Positions 26,182 to 34,941 of a stretch of DNA of 64,000 nt are shown piece by piece. Source of the stretch: Hyphomicrobiales bacterium (GTDB taxonomy: Bacteria > Pseudomonadota > Alphaproteobacteria > Rhizobiales > Beijerinckiaceae); contig CAKNFJ010000001.1 in assembly GCA_930633495.1 (NCBI GenBank), positions 1,857,001-1,921,000 on the forward strand, written 5' to 3'. The notes under the pieces were generated by a model. The model ran no database searches. It saw nothing but the letters and a program-made list of their open reading frames with translations, and was not told where the DNA came from. The first letter of the stretch is position 1, and every line of letters starts with the position of its first letter. The position numbers and the translations under genes are program-made.

Positions 26182-26883
26182 TCAGACTTCCTTGAAGCGA
26201 TAGCCCACGCCGTAGAGCGTCTCGATCATGTCGAACTCGGCATCGACCTGATTGAACTTCTTGCGCAGGCGCTTGATGTGGCTGTCGATGGTGCGGTCGT
26301 CGACATAGACCTCGTCGTCATAGGCGGCGTCCATCAGGGCGTTGCGGCTCTTCACCACGCCCGGGCGCTGCGCCAGCGACTGCAGGATCAGGAATTCGGT
26401 GACGGTCAGCGTGACCGGCTCGCCCTTCCAGGTGCAGGTATGCCGCTCCGGGTCCATGCGCAGCAGGCCGCGCTCCAGGGCCTTGGCGTCCTCGGTGCGG
26501 GCAACCACGGCCGGATCCTTGGCGCCGGAACGACGCAGGATCGCCTTGACCCGCTCGACCAGCAGGCGCTGCGAGAAGGGCTTCCTGATGAAATCGTCGG
26601 CGCCCATCTTCAGGCCGAAGAGCTCATCGATCTCCTCGTCCTTCGAGGTCAGGAAGATGACCGGCAGATCGGATTTCTGGCGCAGGCGCCGCAGCAGTTC
26701 CATCCCGTCCATGCGCGGCATCTTGATATCGAAGATGGCGAGATCCGGCGGGTTCTGCTTCAGCCCGTCGAGTGCCGAGGCGCCGTCCGTGTAGGTCATG
26801 ATGCGATAGCCCTCGGCTTCGAGGGCGATCGAGACCGACGTCAGGATGTTACGGTCGTCATCGACCAGCGCAATCGTTGGCAT
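26182..26883 (-). CDS. chvI: Response regulator ChvI
   Basis: 233-residue OmpR-family regulator. The receiver domain has the phospho-acceptor Asp52 in [13 protein letters not shown], the acidic pair DD at 8-10 and Lys in FLTSKDEE. The C-terminal winged helix shows [30 protein letters not shown] and [15 protein letters not shown], both typical of ChvI/ExoS partners. It is divergent from the hugZ-like gene and pckA, the usual order in the group, and pckA is a reported member of the ChvI-influenced network in rhizobia. It is the first gene of the chvI-chvG-hprK-EIIA-HPr series. Confidence 0.95.
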   Translation of the reverse strand: MPTIALVDDDRNILTSVSIALEAEGYRIMTYTDGASALDGLKQNPPDLAIFDIKMPRMDGMELLRRLRQKSDLPVIFLTSKDEEIDELFGLKMGADDFIRKPFSQRLLVERVKAILRRSGAKDPAVVARTEDAKALERGLLRMDPERHTCTWKGEPVTLTVTEFLILQSLAQRPGVVKSRNALMDAAYDDEVYVDDRTIDSHIKRLRKKFNQVDAEFDMIETLYGVGYRFKEV

Positions 26884-27025
26884 AAGGCTTTCGTCTCTTG
26901 GTCACGTTGCAATAAACGGGATCCCCTCTCGCGGGAGAGAGGCCAAAGCGTGGCGGCAATCTAGCCGGGGCGTGGCGATTTGCCTATGTCCCCGTATCAC
27001 AAGCCGGAAAGCGGAGAGAGGTTCC

Positions 27026-27787
27026 ATGGCCAAGGACACCAAAGACGTCATCCAGCCGATGGACGATGCCGTTCGCGCCGAAGCCAAGGGGCTGCTGCGC
27101 GGGGCGCGCTCCGCCGCGCTTGCCACGCTCGGCCCCGACGGGCACCCCTCGGCGAGCCTCGTCGGGATCGCGACCGACATCGACGGAACGCCGGTGATCC
27201 TCATATCCGGCCTTGCCGCCCATACGGCCAACCTCGCGGCCGACCCGCGCGCATCGCTGCTGATCTCGCCCGGCGGCAAGGGCGATCCGCTCGCCCATGC
27301 GCGCATCACGCTGAAGGTCCGTGCCCGGAAGATCGAACGCGCAACCGAGGAAGGCGCCCGCATCCGCCGCCGCTATCTGGCGCGCCAGCCCAAGGCAGCG
27401 CTCTATGCCGATTTCCCCGATTTCAGCTTTTTCGCACTGACGATCGAGGGGGCGAGCCTCAATGGCGGCTTCGCCCGCGCCTTCGCGCCGTCGCCCGCCG
27501 ATCTGCTGAGCGATCCGGACCATGCCGCCGCTCTCGCCGGCGTCGAGGAAGGAGCGGTCGAGCATATGAACAGCGACCACGCCGACGCGATCGGCCTCTA
27601 TGCGACGCAGCTTCTCGGCGCGAAGCCCGGCGAATGGCGCGCGACCGGCCTCGATCCGGACGGGCTCGACATGGCGCTCGGTAGCGCGGCGCTGCGCCTG
27701 CCGTTCCCGGCTTCGGTGAGCGGGCCGGGAATGCTGCGACAGATGCTCGCAGAGCTTGCCGGCAAGGCGCGCGCGCAGGCCGCCTGA
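27026..27787 (+). CDS. HugZ-like pyridoxamine-phosphate-oxidase-fold protein with DUF2470
   Basis: 253 residues. The N-terminal split-barrel flavin/heme-binding domain (about 15-150) shows ARSAALATLGPDGHPSASLVGIATD and NLAADPRASLLI. A C-terminal DUF2470-type region (about 165-250) has EHMNSDHADAIGLYA with the paired histidines seen in heme-utilisation proteins (HugZ/HutZ group). Such proteins bind or degrade heme, or act as flavin-dependent oxidoreductases; which applies here cannot be decided. The ATG at 27026 has GGAGAGAGG just ahead. Lying between chvI and pckA, it keeps a conserved neighbourhood. Possible weak hairpins follow it. Confidence 0.8.
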   Translation: MAKDTKDVIQPMDDAVRAEAKGLLRGARSAALATLGPDGHPSASLVGIATDIDGTPVILISGLAAHTANLAADPRASLLISPGGKGDPLAHARITLKVRARKIERATEEGARIRRRYLARQPKAALYADFPDFSFFALTIEGASLNGGFARAFAPSPADLLSDPDHAAALAGVEEGAVEHMNSDHADAIGLYATQLLGAKPGEWRATGLDPDGLDMALGSAALRLPFPASVSGPGMLRQMLAELAGKARAQAA

Positions 27788-28045
27788 CAGCCGGCGGAGC
27801 TACCGGCGGAAGCTTTCCGGCAGGGCCGCGATTTTGCAGCGGCAGCGTCTTTGATCCACATCAGATTTTTAATCGATTTAGCAAGCTTTTGAACGAGAAG
27901 CGGTATTTCCGACGACTTGAGCCCGAGCGCTCATGGCCGTAAAGACCGGGCGTGGCCTCAGGGCCAGCGCCTCGACGCCCGGACCTTTCCGCTGGTCCGC
28001 GCGCATGTGTTTCGACAACGGGCCGCCTGAGAGGGGCCGGCCTTC

Positions 28046-28059
28046 GGAGGAATTCGGTG
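28046..28059 (+). promoter_or_regulatory. Ribosome-binding site that fixes the pckA GTG start
   Basis: GGAGG at 28046-28050 lies six bases before GTG at 28057-28059. The open frame extends upstream to 27952, but that part has no PckA-like sequence, so this site decides the start. Confidence 0.8.
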
Positions 28060-29667
28060 GACAATATCGGTCAGTTCAACGCCGCCCATGGCGCCGAGGG
28101 TTTCGGCTTCCGCAAGCTCAAGGCAGTGCGCTGGAACCTGGAAGCGGCACAGCTCTACGAAGAGTCGCTGCGCCGCGGTGAATCCCAGCTCGCGCGCGGC
28201 GGTGCGCTCTGCGCCGACACCGGCACCCATACCGGCCGCTCGCCCAAGGACAAGTTCACGGTGCGCGACGCTCTCACCGAGAACACCGTCTGGTGGGACA
28301 ACAACCAGGCGATGAGCCCTGAGCATTTTGAAACGCTGCTCGGCGACTTCCTGTCTCATGCCGAGGGCAAGGAGCTCTTCGCGCAGGATCTCTATGGCGG
28401 TGCCGACCCGGTGCATCGCGTCAAGGCGCGCGTCTACACCGAGATGGCCTGGCACTCGCTCTTCATCCGCAACCTGTTGATCCGCCCGGCCCGCGACGAG
28501 ATCTCCTCCTATGCTCCGGAGATGACGATCGTCGACCTGCCGAGCTTCCGCGCCGACCCGAAGCGCCATGGCTGCCGCAGCGAGACCGTCGTCGCCATCG
28601 ACTTCACCCGCAAGATCGTGCTGATCGGCGGCTCAGCCTATGCAGGCGAGATGAAGAAATCGGTCTTCACCTATCTGAACTACGTCCTGCCGACCAAAGG
28701 CGTGGTGCCGATGCACTGCTCCGCCAATGTCGGTTCCAAGGACGATTCCGCGATCTTCTTCGGCCTGTCCGGCACCGGCAAGACCACGCTCTCGGCCGAT
28801 CCCGAGCGCACGCTGATCGGCGACGACGAGCATGGCTGGTCGAAGGAAGGAATTTTCAATTTCGAGGGCGGCTGCTACGCCAAGACGATCCGCCTCTCGG
28901 CCGAGGCCGAGCCGATGATCCACGCGGCCTCGCTGCGCTTCGGCACGGTGCTCGAGAACATCGTGATGGACCCGATCACCCGCGAGGTCGATTTCGACGA
29001 CCAGTCGAAGACCGAGAACACCCGCTCGGCCTATCCGCTCGACTTCATCCCCAACGCCTCGCGCACCGGCCGCGCCGGCATCCCCAAGAACATCGTGATG
29101 CTGACCGCCGACGCCTTCGGCGTGATGCCGCCGATCGCCAAGCTGACCCCGGCCGAGGCGATGTACCACTTCCTTTCCGGCTACACCGCCAAGGTCGCCG
29201 GCACGGAGCGCGGCCTCGTCGGCGTCGAGCCGGAGTTCTCGACCTGTTTCGGCTCACCCTTCCTGCCGCGCCATCCGTCGGAATATGCCAACCTGCTGCG
29301 CGACTTCATCGACAAGCACCATGTCGATTGCTGGCTGGTGAACACCGGCTGGACCGGCGGCAAGTACGGCACCGGCCGGCGCATGCCGATCCGCGTGACG
29401 CGCCGCCTGCTCTCGGCCGCACTCGACGGCTCGCTCAACCGCGCCGATTTCCGCCGCGACCCCTATTTCGGCTTCGCGGTGCCGACCTCGGTTCCCGGGG
29501 TCGAGCCGCATATCCTCTATCCCGTGAAGACCTGGGCCGACAAAGCAGCCTTCGCCGCCACGGCCAAGGACCTCATCGGCATGTTCGCCAAGAACTTCGC
29601 GAAGTTCGAGGACCATGTCGACGACGCCGTGAAGGCGGCCGCACCGTCGGGCTCGCTCGCGGCCTGA
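28057..29667 (+). CDS. pckA: Phosphoenolpyruvate carboxykinase (ATP)
   Basis: 536-residue gluconeogenic enzyme converting oxaloacetate and ATP to phosphoenolpyruvate, CO2 and ADP. It shows the oxaloacetate-binding region [13 protein letters not shown], the kinase-1a P-loop [16 protein letters not shown], the kinase-2/metal region LIGDDEHGW and the adenine-binding element [18 protein letters not shown] at 28057 behind GGAGG is the start. The leader from hugZ-like to pckA is about 270 bases and includes an A/T-rich patch (around 27865-27910) that may hold the promoter. In rhizobia pckA is influenced by ChvI, whose gene is divergent 1.2 kb upstream. A strong terminator at 29695 follows. Confidence 0.96.
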   Translation: MDNIGQFNAAHGAEGFGFRKLKAVRWNLEAAQLYEESLRRGESQLARGGALCADTGTHTGRSPKDKFTVRDALTENTVWWDNNQAMSPEHFETLLGDFLSHAEGKELFAQDLYGGADPVHRVKARVYTEMAWHSLFIRNLLIRPARDEISSYAPEMTIVDLPSFRADPKRHGCRSETVVAIDFTRKIVLIGGSAYAGEMKKSVFTYLNYVLPTKGVVPMHCSANVGSKDDSAIFFGLSGTGKTTLSADPERTLIGDDEHGWSKEGIFNFEGGCYAKTIRLSAEAEPMIHAASLRFGTVLENIVMDPITREVDFDDQSKTENTRSAYPLDFIPNASRTGRAGIPKNIVMLTADAFGVMPPIAKLTPAEAMYHFLSGYTAKVAGTERGLVGVEPEFSTCFGSPFLPRHPSEYANLLRDFIDKHHVDCWLVNTGWTGGKYGTGRRMPIRVTRRLLSAALDGSLNRADFRRDPYFGFAVPTSVPGVEPHILYPVKTWADKAAFAATAKDLIGMFAKNFAKFEDHVDDAVKAAAPSGSLAA

Positions 29668-29694
29668 CGCCAAGTCGACTGGCTTGTGTTACGA

Positions 29695-29720
29695 GAGGCG
29701 GCCATGGGCCGCCTCTTTTT
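29695..29720 (+). terminator. Intrinsic terminator of pckA that contains the DUF4105 start codon
   Basis: Perfect nine-base stem GAGGCGGCC (29695-29703) and GGCCGCCTC (29707-29715) with a three-base loop that is exactly ATG, the proposed start codon of the next gene, followed by TTTTT. The hairpin would end the pckA transcript. If read through, it would hide the ribosome site and start of the next gene. Confidence 0.85.
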
Positions 29721-30714
29721 CATTGTGCTGAAACTTCTCCTCACCCTCGCCATCCTCGGCGCCGCGACCTGGGGCGCGGGCTTCCTGCTGTTCCGGCTGT
29801 CGGGCGCGACCGCGATTATCGGCGCCGTCGGCTTCGGCATCGCGGCGCTGGCCGGCCTCATCGGCATCTGGACGAGCGATCTGCGCCTGCCGCTCGGTTT
29901 CGTCGCGGTCTTCGTCGGGCTGCTGTCATGGTGGAGCAGCTTCCAGCCATCGCATGACCGCAACTGGATTCCCGAACTGGGGCGCCTGCCGACGATCGCC
30001 CGAGAGGGCGACGCGCTGACCGTCTCCAATCTGCGCCATTTCCGCTGGCGTACGGAGGAGGACTACGACCAGCACTGGGAAACGCGGCGCTACAATCTCG
30101 CGGCCGTCACCGGCGCCGATATCTTCCTGTCCTATTGGTCGGGTGAGGCGATCGCGCATCTCCTGGTGAGCTTCACCTTCTCGGATTCGGTGCCGCTGAC
30201 CTTCTCGATCGAGGTGCGGCGCGAGAAGGGGGAGGAGTGGTCGGCGCTCGCCGGCTTCTTCCGCAGCTACGAGATGGCCTATGTCGCCTCCGACGAGCGC
30301 GACATCGTCGGCCTGCGCACCCATGCGCGGCGCGAGGATGTCAGGCTCTTCCGCCTCGGCGCCTCGGCGACCCAGGCGCGCGACCTGCTGCTCGCCTACA
30401 CGGCCGACATCAACGATCTCGCCGCCAGGCCGCGCTGGTACAACACGCTGACCACGAATTGCACGACCGTGGTCTTCCATCTCGTCGGCACCGTCGCGCC
30501 CCGCTGGACATTCTCGCTGCCGCTCGATCCGCGCGTGCTGCTCTCGGGCTTCCTGCCGGGCTATCTCCAGCAGATCGGCGCGATCCGGCAGGACATTCCG
30601 CTGGCAGAGCTGGTCCGGCTCGCCCGCATCGGCGACCACGCCCGCACGCTCTCGCTCGACGATCCGCAGTTCTCGGCAAAGATCAGGGAAGGCGTGCCGA
30701 CCGGGCGGCCTTAG
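29704..30714 (+). CDS. DUF4105 family membrane protein
   Basis: 336 residues. Three hydrophobic segments occupy the first about 85 residues (LLLTLAILGAATWGAGFLLF, ATAIIGAVGFGIAALAGLIGIW, LPLGFVAVFVGLLSWW); a soluble domain with the DUF4105 pattern follows (SHDRNWIPELGRLPTI, RRYNLAAVTGADIFLSYWSGE, TNCTTVVFHL). The NC pair in TNCTT recalls a papain-like nucleophile of related domains, but no activity is established. The ATG at 29704 lies in the loop of the pckA terminator. A GTG at 29728 would shorten the protein by eight residues and escape part of the hairpin. The gene ends at a palindromic repeat between convergent genes. Confidence 0.8.
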   Translation: MGRLFFIVLKLLLTLAILGAATWGAGFLLFRLSGATAIIGAVGFGIAALAGLIGIWTSDLRLPLGFVAVFVGLLSWWSSFQPSHDRNWIPELGRLPTIAREGDALTVSNLRHFRWRTEEDYDQHWETRRYNLAAVTGADIFLSYWSGEAIAHLLVSFTFSDSVPLTFSIEVRREKGEEWSALAGFFRSYEMAYVASDERDIVGLRTHARREDVRLFRLGASATQARDLLLAYTADINDLAARPRWYNTLTTNCTTVVFHLVGTVAPRWTFSLPLDPRVLLSGFLPGYLQQIGAIRQDIPLAELVRLARIGDHARTLSLDDPQFSAKIREGVPTGRP

Positions 30715-30722
30715 TCGCTGCT

Positions 30723-30775
30723 GTCGTCCCGTGCGGGCTGCGGTACGAAGCGCCGCTGCGCAGACACGGGATGAC
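30723..30775. repeat. Palindromic repeat, family G, between convergent genes
   Basis: Arms GTCGTCCCGTG (30723-30733) and CACGGGATGAC (30765-30775) pair with one G-T wobble; an inner CTGCG/CGCAG pair extends the structure. Elements built on GTCATCCCGG/CCGGGATGAC are common intergenic palindromes in Rhizobiales. It fills the gap between the stops of the DUF4105 and antiporter genes and may help end both transcripts. Confidence 0.6.
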
Positions 30776-30784
30776 ACCCGCCCC

Positions 30785-32209
30785 CTACCGGAAGAACAGG
30801 ACCGTCAGCACCACGAAGAGCGGGATCAGGATCGCGCCGGACCAGAGCATGTAGCCGAAGAAGCTCGGCATCGCGACCTTCCGGTCCTTGGCGATGGCGT
30901 AGACCATGAAGTTCGGTGCGTTGCCGATATAGCTGTTCGCGCCCATGAAGACCGCGCCCGCCGAGATCGCCGCCAGCGTCAGCGCACCCTGCGTCATCAG
31001 CGCCTTCGGATCGCCGCCCGCCAGCTCGAAGAAGACGAGATAGGTCGGCGCGTTGTCGAGGAAGGACGAGAGCAGGCCGGTGAGCCAGAAATAGGCGACC
31101 GTGTTGGCGCTGCCGTCGGCATTGCTGACCAGCGCTACCAGCGGCGCGAAGGCGCCGGCCTTGCCGGCCTGCAGCATCGCCAGCACCGGGATGATGCAGA
31201 TGAAGATGCCGGCGAAGAGCTTGGCGACCTCCTTGATCGGGCCCCAGGAGAATTCATTGCCGGCGCGGACCGGGCCGGGCGTCAGCTTCAGCGACAGCCC
31301 GGCGAGCGCCAGCAGGACGATGTCGCGCAACAGGTTCTGCCCCTCCACGGCGACGCCATGGATGGTGAGGGCCGTACCGGGCTTCCAGTTCGCCGACATC
31401 AGGATCGCGACGATGACGCCGGCCAGAAGCAGGATGTTGACCTTGCCCCAGAGCTTGATGGCGCGATCGGGCGTCGGGTCCTTGAGCCTGGGAGAACCCT
31501 CCTCCTTGCGGAAGAACCAGCTGTCGAGCGTATAGAACAGCGCGAGCAGCACGATCACGGCGAAGGCCGTCTCCGGCAGCAGATGCGTCGTCGTCCAGAA
31601 GAAGTCGACGCCGCGCAGGAAGCCGAGGAAGAGCGGCGGGTCGCCGAGCGGGGTCAGCGATCCGCCGATATTCGAGACCAGGAAGATGAAGAAGACGACG
31701 ACATGGACGTTGAAGCGCCGGTCGTCATTGGCGCGCAGCACCGGCCGGATCATGATGATCGAGGCGCCGGTCGTGCCGACGAAGCTCGCCAGCACCGTGC
31801 CGATCGCCAATAGCACCGTGTTGGTCGCCGGCGTGCCGTGCAGGTTGCCCGAGATCAGGATGCCGCCGGCGATGGTGAAGAGCGCGAAGAGCAGGATGAT
31901 GAAGGGGATATAGTCGAGCAGCGCTGTGTGGAGCAGCGCGCCGAGCGCCGGATCGAAGCCGCGAAGCAACACCAGCGGGACCAGTGTCAGCGCGGCCCAG
32001 AAGGCGGCGAACTTGCCGTAGTGCAATTCCCAGAGATGCGGGAACAGCACCGGGCCGAGCGCGATCGAGAGCAGCATGCCAGCGAAGGGCAGGGCCCAGC
32101 CGGCGCCCATCGTCGCCCCGCCGATATCGCCGGCAGCCCAGGCGGCCGCTGGCGTCATCGCGAGGGCGGCGGCAGCCGCCCCGATCAGCTTGCCGACAAG
32201 GCCCGCCAT
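30785..32209 (-). CDS. Citrate/Na+:H+ antiporter-like membrane transporter (CitMHS_2/NhaD group)
   Basis: 474 residues with a signal-like N-terminus (MAGLVGKLIGAAAAALAMTPAAAWA) and about twelve membrane segments. SNIGGSLTPLGDPPLFLGFLRG and SSFLDNAPTYLVFFELA are the paired loop motifs (TPxGDPP, DNAPTY) of the ion-transporter superfamily that includes NhaD and ArsB. Members exchange Na+ or H+, or carry organic anions. The ATG at 32207-32209 follows AAGGCAGG and is 13 bases after the TRAP large-subunit stop, so the three genes dctQ-dctM-antiporter form one operon. It may restore the sodium gradient used by the TRAP permease, which is inference. Confidence 0.85.
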   Translation of the reverse strand: MAGLVGKLIGAAAAALAMTPAAAWAAGDIGGATMGAGWALPFAGMLLSIALGPVLFPHLWELHYGKFAAFWAALTLVPLVLLRGFDPALGALLHTALLDYIPFIILLFALFTIAGGILISGNLHGTPATNTVLLAIGTVLASFVGTTGASIIMIRPVLRANDDRRFNVHVVVFFIFLVSNIGGSLTPLGDPPLFLGFLRGVDFFWTTTHLLPETAFAVIVLLALFYTLDSWFFRKEEGSPRLKDPTPDRAIKLWGKVNILLLAGVIVAILMSANWKPGTALTIHGVAVEGQNLLRDIVLLALAGLSLKLTPGPVRAGNEFSWGPIKEVAKLFAGIFICIIPVLAMLQAGKAGAFAPLVALVSNADGSANTVAYFWLTGLLSSFLDNAPTYLVFFELAGGDPKALMTQGALTLAAISAGAVFMGANSYIGNAPNFMVYAIAKDRKVAMPSFFGYMLWSGAILIPLFVVLTVLFFR

Positions 32210-32222
32210 GACGCAGCCTGCC

Positions 32223-34058
32223 TTACGGCTTGGGCGGCGTGCCGATGACCGGCGGCGCATTGAGGTCGAAGCCGCCCGGCAAGCCAGACCCACCCAGGCC
32301 CGGGATCTGGATCGAGTCGAACTGCTTGTCGATCGCTTTCTGGTCGAGCTGCACGGCGGAGGCCTTGTAGTGCATCACCATGCTCGGGAAGAGCACGACG
32401 AGCGTCACCATGATGCACTGGATCACCACGAAGGGCACGGCGCCCCAGTAGATCTGGCCGGTGGTGACGGGCTCCATCATCTTGCCGGTGATCTTGTCCT
32501 TGTAGGCATTCTTCGGCGCGACGGAGCGCAGGAAGAACAGCGCGAAGCCGAAGGGCGGATGCATGAACGAGGTCTGCATGTTCACGCCAAGGATGACGCC
32601 GAACCAGATCAGGTCGATGCCGAGCTTCTCCGCGGCGGGTCCGAGCAGCGGCACGATGATGAAGGCCAGCTCGAAGAAGTCGAGGAAGAAGGCGAGCAGG
32701 AAGACCATCACGTTGACGACGATCAGGAAGCCCGTGGCGCCGCCGGGCAGGCCGACCAGCAGGTGCTCGACCCAGAGATGGCCGTTGACGCCGTAGAAGG
32801 TCAGCGAGAAGACGCGCGCGCCGACCAGGATGAACAGCACGAAGGCCGAGAGCTTGGCGGTCGCTTCCGTCGCCTGCCGGAGCAGCTCGAAATTCATCCG
32901 CCTCTTGCTCCAGGCAAGCAGGATCGCGCCAGCCGCGCCCATCGCGCCACCCTCGGTCGGCGTGGCGACGCCGATGAAGATCGTGCCGAGCACCAGGAAG
33001 ATCAGCGCCAGCGGCGGCACCATCACGAAGATGACCTGCTCGGTCATGCGCGAGAGCAGATTGAGCTTCAGGAATTTGTTGACCAGCGCGATGACGAAGG
33101 ACACGCCGACCATGAGCGACATCGTCAGCACGACGAAGTCCGAGCCCGCCGTCACCTTGGTGAACAGCTTCATATAGGCGTAGGACACCGCCCACGAGAG
33201 CACAGCGACGACGAGCAGAGAGAAGCGCCGCGTCTTGCCATCGGTATCGCGCAGCGTCTGCGCCTCCGGCGGCAGCCCCGGCGCGCGCTTCGGGTAGACG
33301 ATGGTGACGAGGAAGACGTAGCCCGCATAGAGGCTCGCCAGCACGAGGCCGGGAATGAAGGCGCCCTCATACATGTCACCGACGGAGCGGCCGAGCTGGT
33401 CGGCCAGCACGATCAGGACGAGCGAGGGCGGGATGATCTGCGCCAGCGTGCCGGAGGCCGCGATGACGCCGGAGGCAAGGCGCCGGTCATAGCCGTAGCG
33501 CAGCATGATCGGCAGCGAGATCAGACCCATCGAGATCACGGAGGCCGCGACGACGCCGGTGGTCGCGGCGAGCAGCGCACCGACGAAGATCACCGCATAA
33601 GCGAGGCCGCCGCGGACGGGGCCGAAGAGCTGGCCGATCGTGTCGAGCAGGTCCTCGGCCATGCCGGAGCGTTCGAGGATCAGGCCCATGAAGGTGAAGA
33701 ACGGGATCGCCAGCAGCACGTCGTTGTTCATCGTGCCGTAGATGCGTTCCGGCAGGGCCTGCAGGAAGTTCTCCTGGAACAGGCCGAGCTCGATGCCGAT
33801 CAGCGCGAAGAGCAGGCCGTTGGCGGCGAGCGCGAAGGCGACGGGATAGCCGAGCAGCAGGAAGACGACGAGGGCGGCAAACATCACCGGCGCCATGTTG
33901 ACGCGCAGGAAGTCGCCGATGCCGCCGCCCGCCGCGAAGGCGTCGCCGGTATGGAGGCCGAAGAAGGCGATGATGGTGAGCGCCAGCAGCAGGCCGGCGA
34001 CACGCGGAAGGCGATGAGCGTGCATGGGACGGTTCCGGACGTCTTGCGGGCCGCTCAC
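32223..34058 (-). CDS. TRAP transporter large permease subunit (DctM)
   Basis: 611 residues, membrane-spanning throughout. It contains the DctM region from about 60 on: LLLGYPVAFALAANGLLFALIG, IPFFTFMGLILERSGMAEDLLD, GLAYAVIFVGALLAATTGVVAASVISMGLISLPIMLRYGY and GTLAQIIPPSLVLIVLADQLG. It exceeds the usual about 430 residues through an N-terminal signal-like helix, a middle insertion of extra helices (about 285-370) and a proline/glycine-rich tail, features of the longer TRAP subgroup. It forms the transport channel for organic acids, coupled to sodium. The start is GTG overlapping the DctQ stop (GTGA). The substrate cannot be named without the binding protein, which is not encoded nearby. Confidence 0.9.
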   Translation of the reverse strand: MSGPQDVRNRPMHAHRLPRVAGLLLALTIIAFFGLHTGDAFAAGGGIGDFLRVNMAPVMFAALVVFLLLGYPVAFALAANGLLFALIGIELGLFQENFLQALPERIYGTMNNDVLLAIPFFTFMGLILERSGMAEDLLDTIGQLFGPVRGGLAYAVIFVGALLAATTGVVAASVISMGLISLPIMLRYGYDRRLASGVIAASGTLAQIIPPSLVLIVLADQLGRSVGDMYEGAFIPGLVLASLYAGYVFLVTIVYPKRAPGLPPEAQTLRDTDGKTRRFSLLVVAVLSWAVSYAYMKLFTKVTAGSDFVVLTMSLMVGVSFVIALVNKFLKLNLLSRMTEQVIFVMVPPLALIFLVLGTIFIGVATPTEGGAMGAAGAILLAWSKRRMNFELLRQATEATAKLSAFVLFILVGARVFSLTFYGVNGHLWVEHLLVGLPGGATGFLIVVNVMVFLLAFFLDFFELAFIIVPLLGPAAEKLGIDLIWFGVILGVNMQTSFMHPPFGFALFFLRSVAPKNAYKDKITGKMMEPVTTGQIYWGAVPFVVIQCIMVTLVVLFPSMVMHYKASAVQLDQKAIDKQFDSIQIPGLGGSGLPGGFDLNAPPVIGTPPKP

Positions 34059-34654
34059 GAAGCGAGACCCTGTTCCTTGGCTTGGTCGAGCAGGCGCTGG
34101 GCTTCCGCCTCGGCTGCGGCGGCGTGGCCGAGCGCAGCCTCGTCGTCATCGAGATCGCCGCGCATGATCGCGATCTGCTTGATGATCTCGGAGACGCCCT
34201 GGAAGCTCAGCATCACGAAGCCGACCACCACGAGGCCCTTGGCAGGCCATTGCGGCAGGCCACCGGCCGAGAGCGACTGCTCGTTGATGGCGTAGGAGCG
34301 CAGGAAGAACGGCCAGGAATGGTAGACGATCAGCAGGCAGAACGGCATCAGGAAGAAGATGTGCCCGAGCAGCTCGATCCATTGGCGGACGCGCTTCGGC
34401 AGCATGCTGTTCACGATGTCGATGCGGATATGCTCCTTCACCTGCATCGTCCAAGACGCGCACATCAGGAAGACCGCGCCGAACAGCATCCATTGCAGTT
34501 CGAGCCAGGCGTTCGACGAGACGTTGAAGACCTTGCGGACGATCGCATTGACCGTCGCGACGATGACGGCAGCAAGGATCAGCCAGGCGACTTTCTTGCC
34601 GATGAAGCCGTTGACCGCGTCGATGACCCGGCTGATGGCGAGGAGGCCCTGCAC
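34055..34654 (-). CDS. TRAP transporter small permease subunit (DctQ)
   Basis: 199 residues with four membrane helices and the DctQ patterns NAIVRKVFNVSSNAWLELQWMLFGAVFLMCASWTM and EHIRIDIVNSMLPKRVRQWIE. It pairs with DctM to form the membrane part of a TRAP transporter. A charged C-terminal extension of about 35 residues (DLDDDEAALGHAAAAEAEAQRLLDQ) is likely cytoplasmic and helical. It is the first gene of the operon. The 287 bases upstream contain a likely promoter but no gene for a DctP binding protein, and none lies downstream of the antiporter. Confidence 0.88.
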   Translation of the reverse strand: MQGLLAISRVIDAVNGFIGKKVAWLILAAVIVATVNAIVRKVFNVSSNAWLELQWMLFGAVFLMCASWTMQVKEHIRIDIVNSMLPKRVRQWIELLGHIFFLMPFCLLIVYHSWPFFLRSYAINEQSLSAGGLPQWPAKGLVVVGFVMLSFQGVSEIIKQIAIMRGDLDDDEAALGHAAAAEAEAQRLLDQAKEQGLAS

Positions 34655-34889
34655 ATTCCGCTCCCGTCGAAAGGCGCCATGGACCGGACACGGATTCCGG
34701 ACATTTGATTATGCGCCGTTTATCTGCTGGATCGGTATAGGAGCGTTGCGCCCCACGCAAGACTGTGCCGTCCTCATCCCTTAGACGAAAGACGGATGTG
34801 CGCGGCCGCCTGTTTTCGCGCCAGCAGATTGCTCTGGCGACGCGGCAGAAGCGACGACGGAGATCATTCGTTATGTTCGCATTCATCTT

Positions 34890-34908
34890 CGGGGAACAAT
34901 ATTCCCCG
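34890..34908. promoter_or_regulatory. Inverted repeat upstream of the glutamine amidotransferase gene
   Basis: CGGGGAA (34890-34896), five bases, TTCCCCG (34902-34908); 33 bases before the ATG at 34942. It could be an operator or a leader hairpin. No regulator is identified. Confidence 0.35.
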
Positions 34909-34941
34909 CGGTCACTCTCCACCGGCTGATTCGAGGCGCAA

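Noticed and set aside
27952..28056. Longer PckA starting at 27952
   Set aside because: The added residues do not match PckA, while GTG 28057 has a perfect ribosome-binding site.
32076..34295. Long histidine/aspartate-rich frame antisense to the TRAP genes
   Set aside because: The His, Asp and Glu wealth is the reverse-strand reading of hydrophobic transmembrane codons; not a metal-binding protein.
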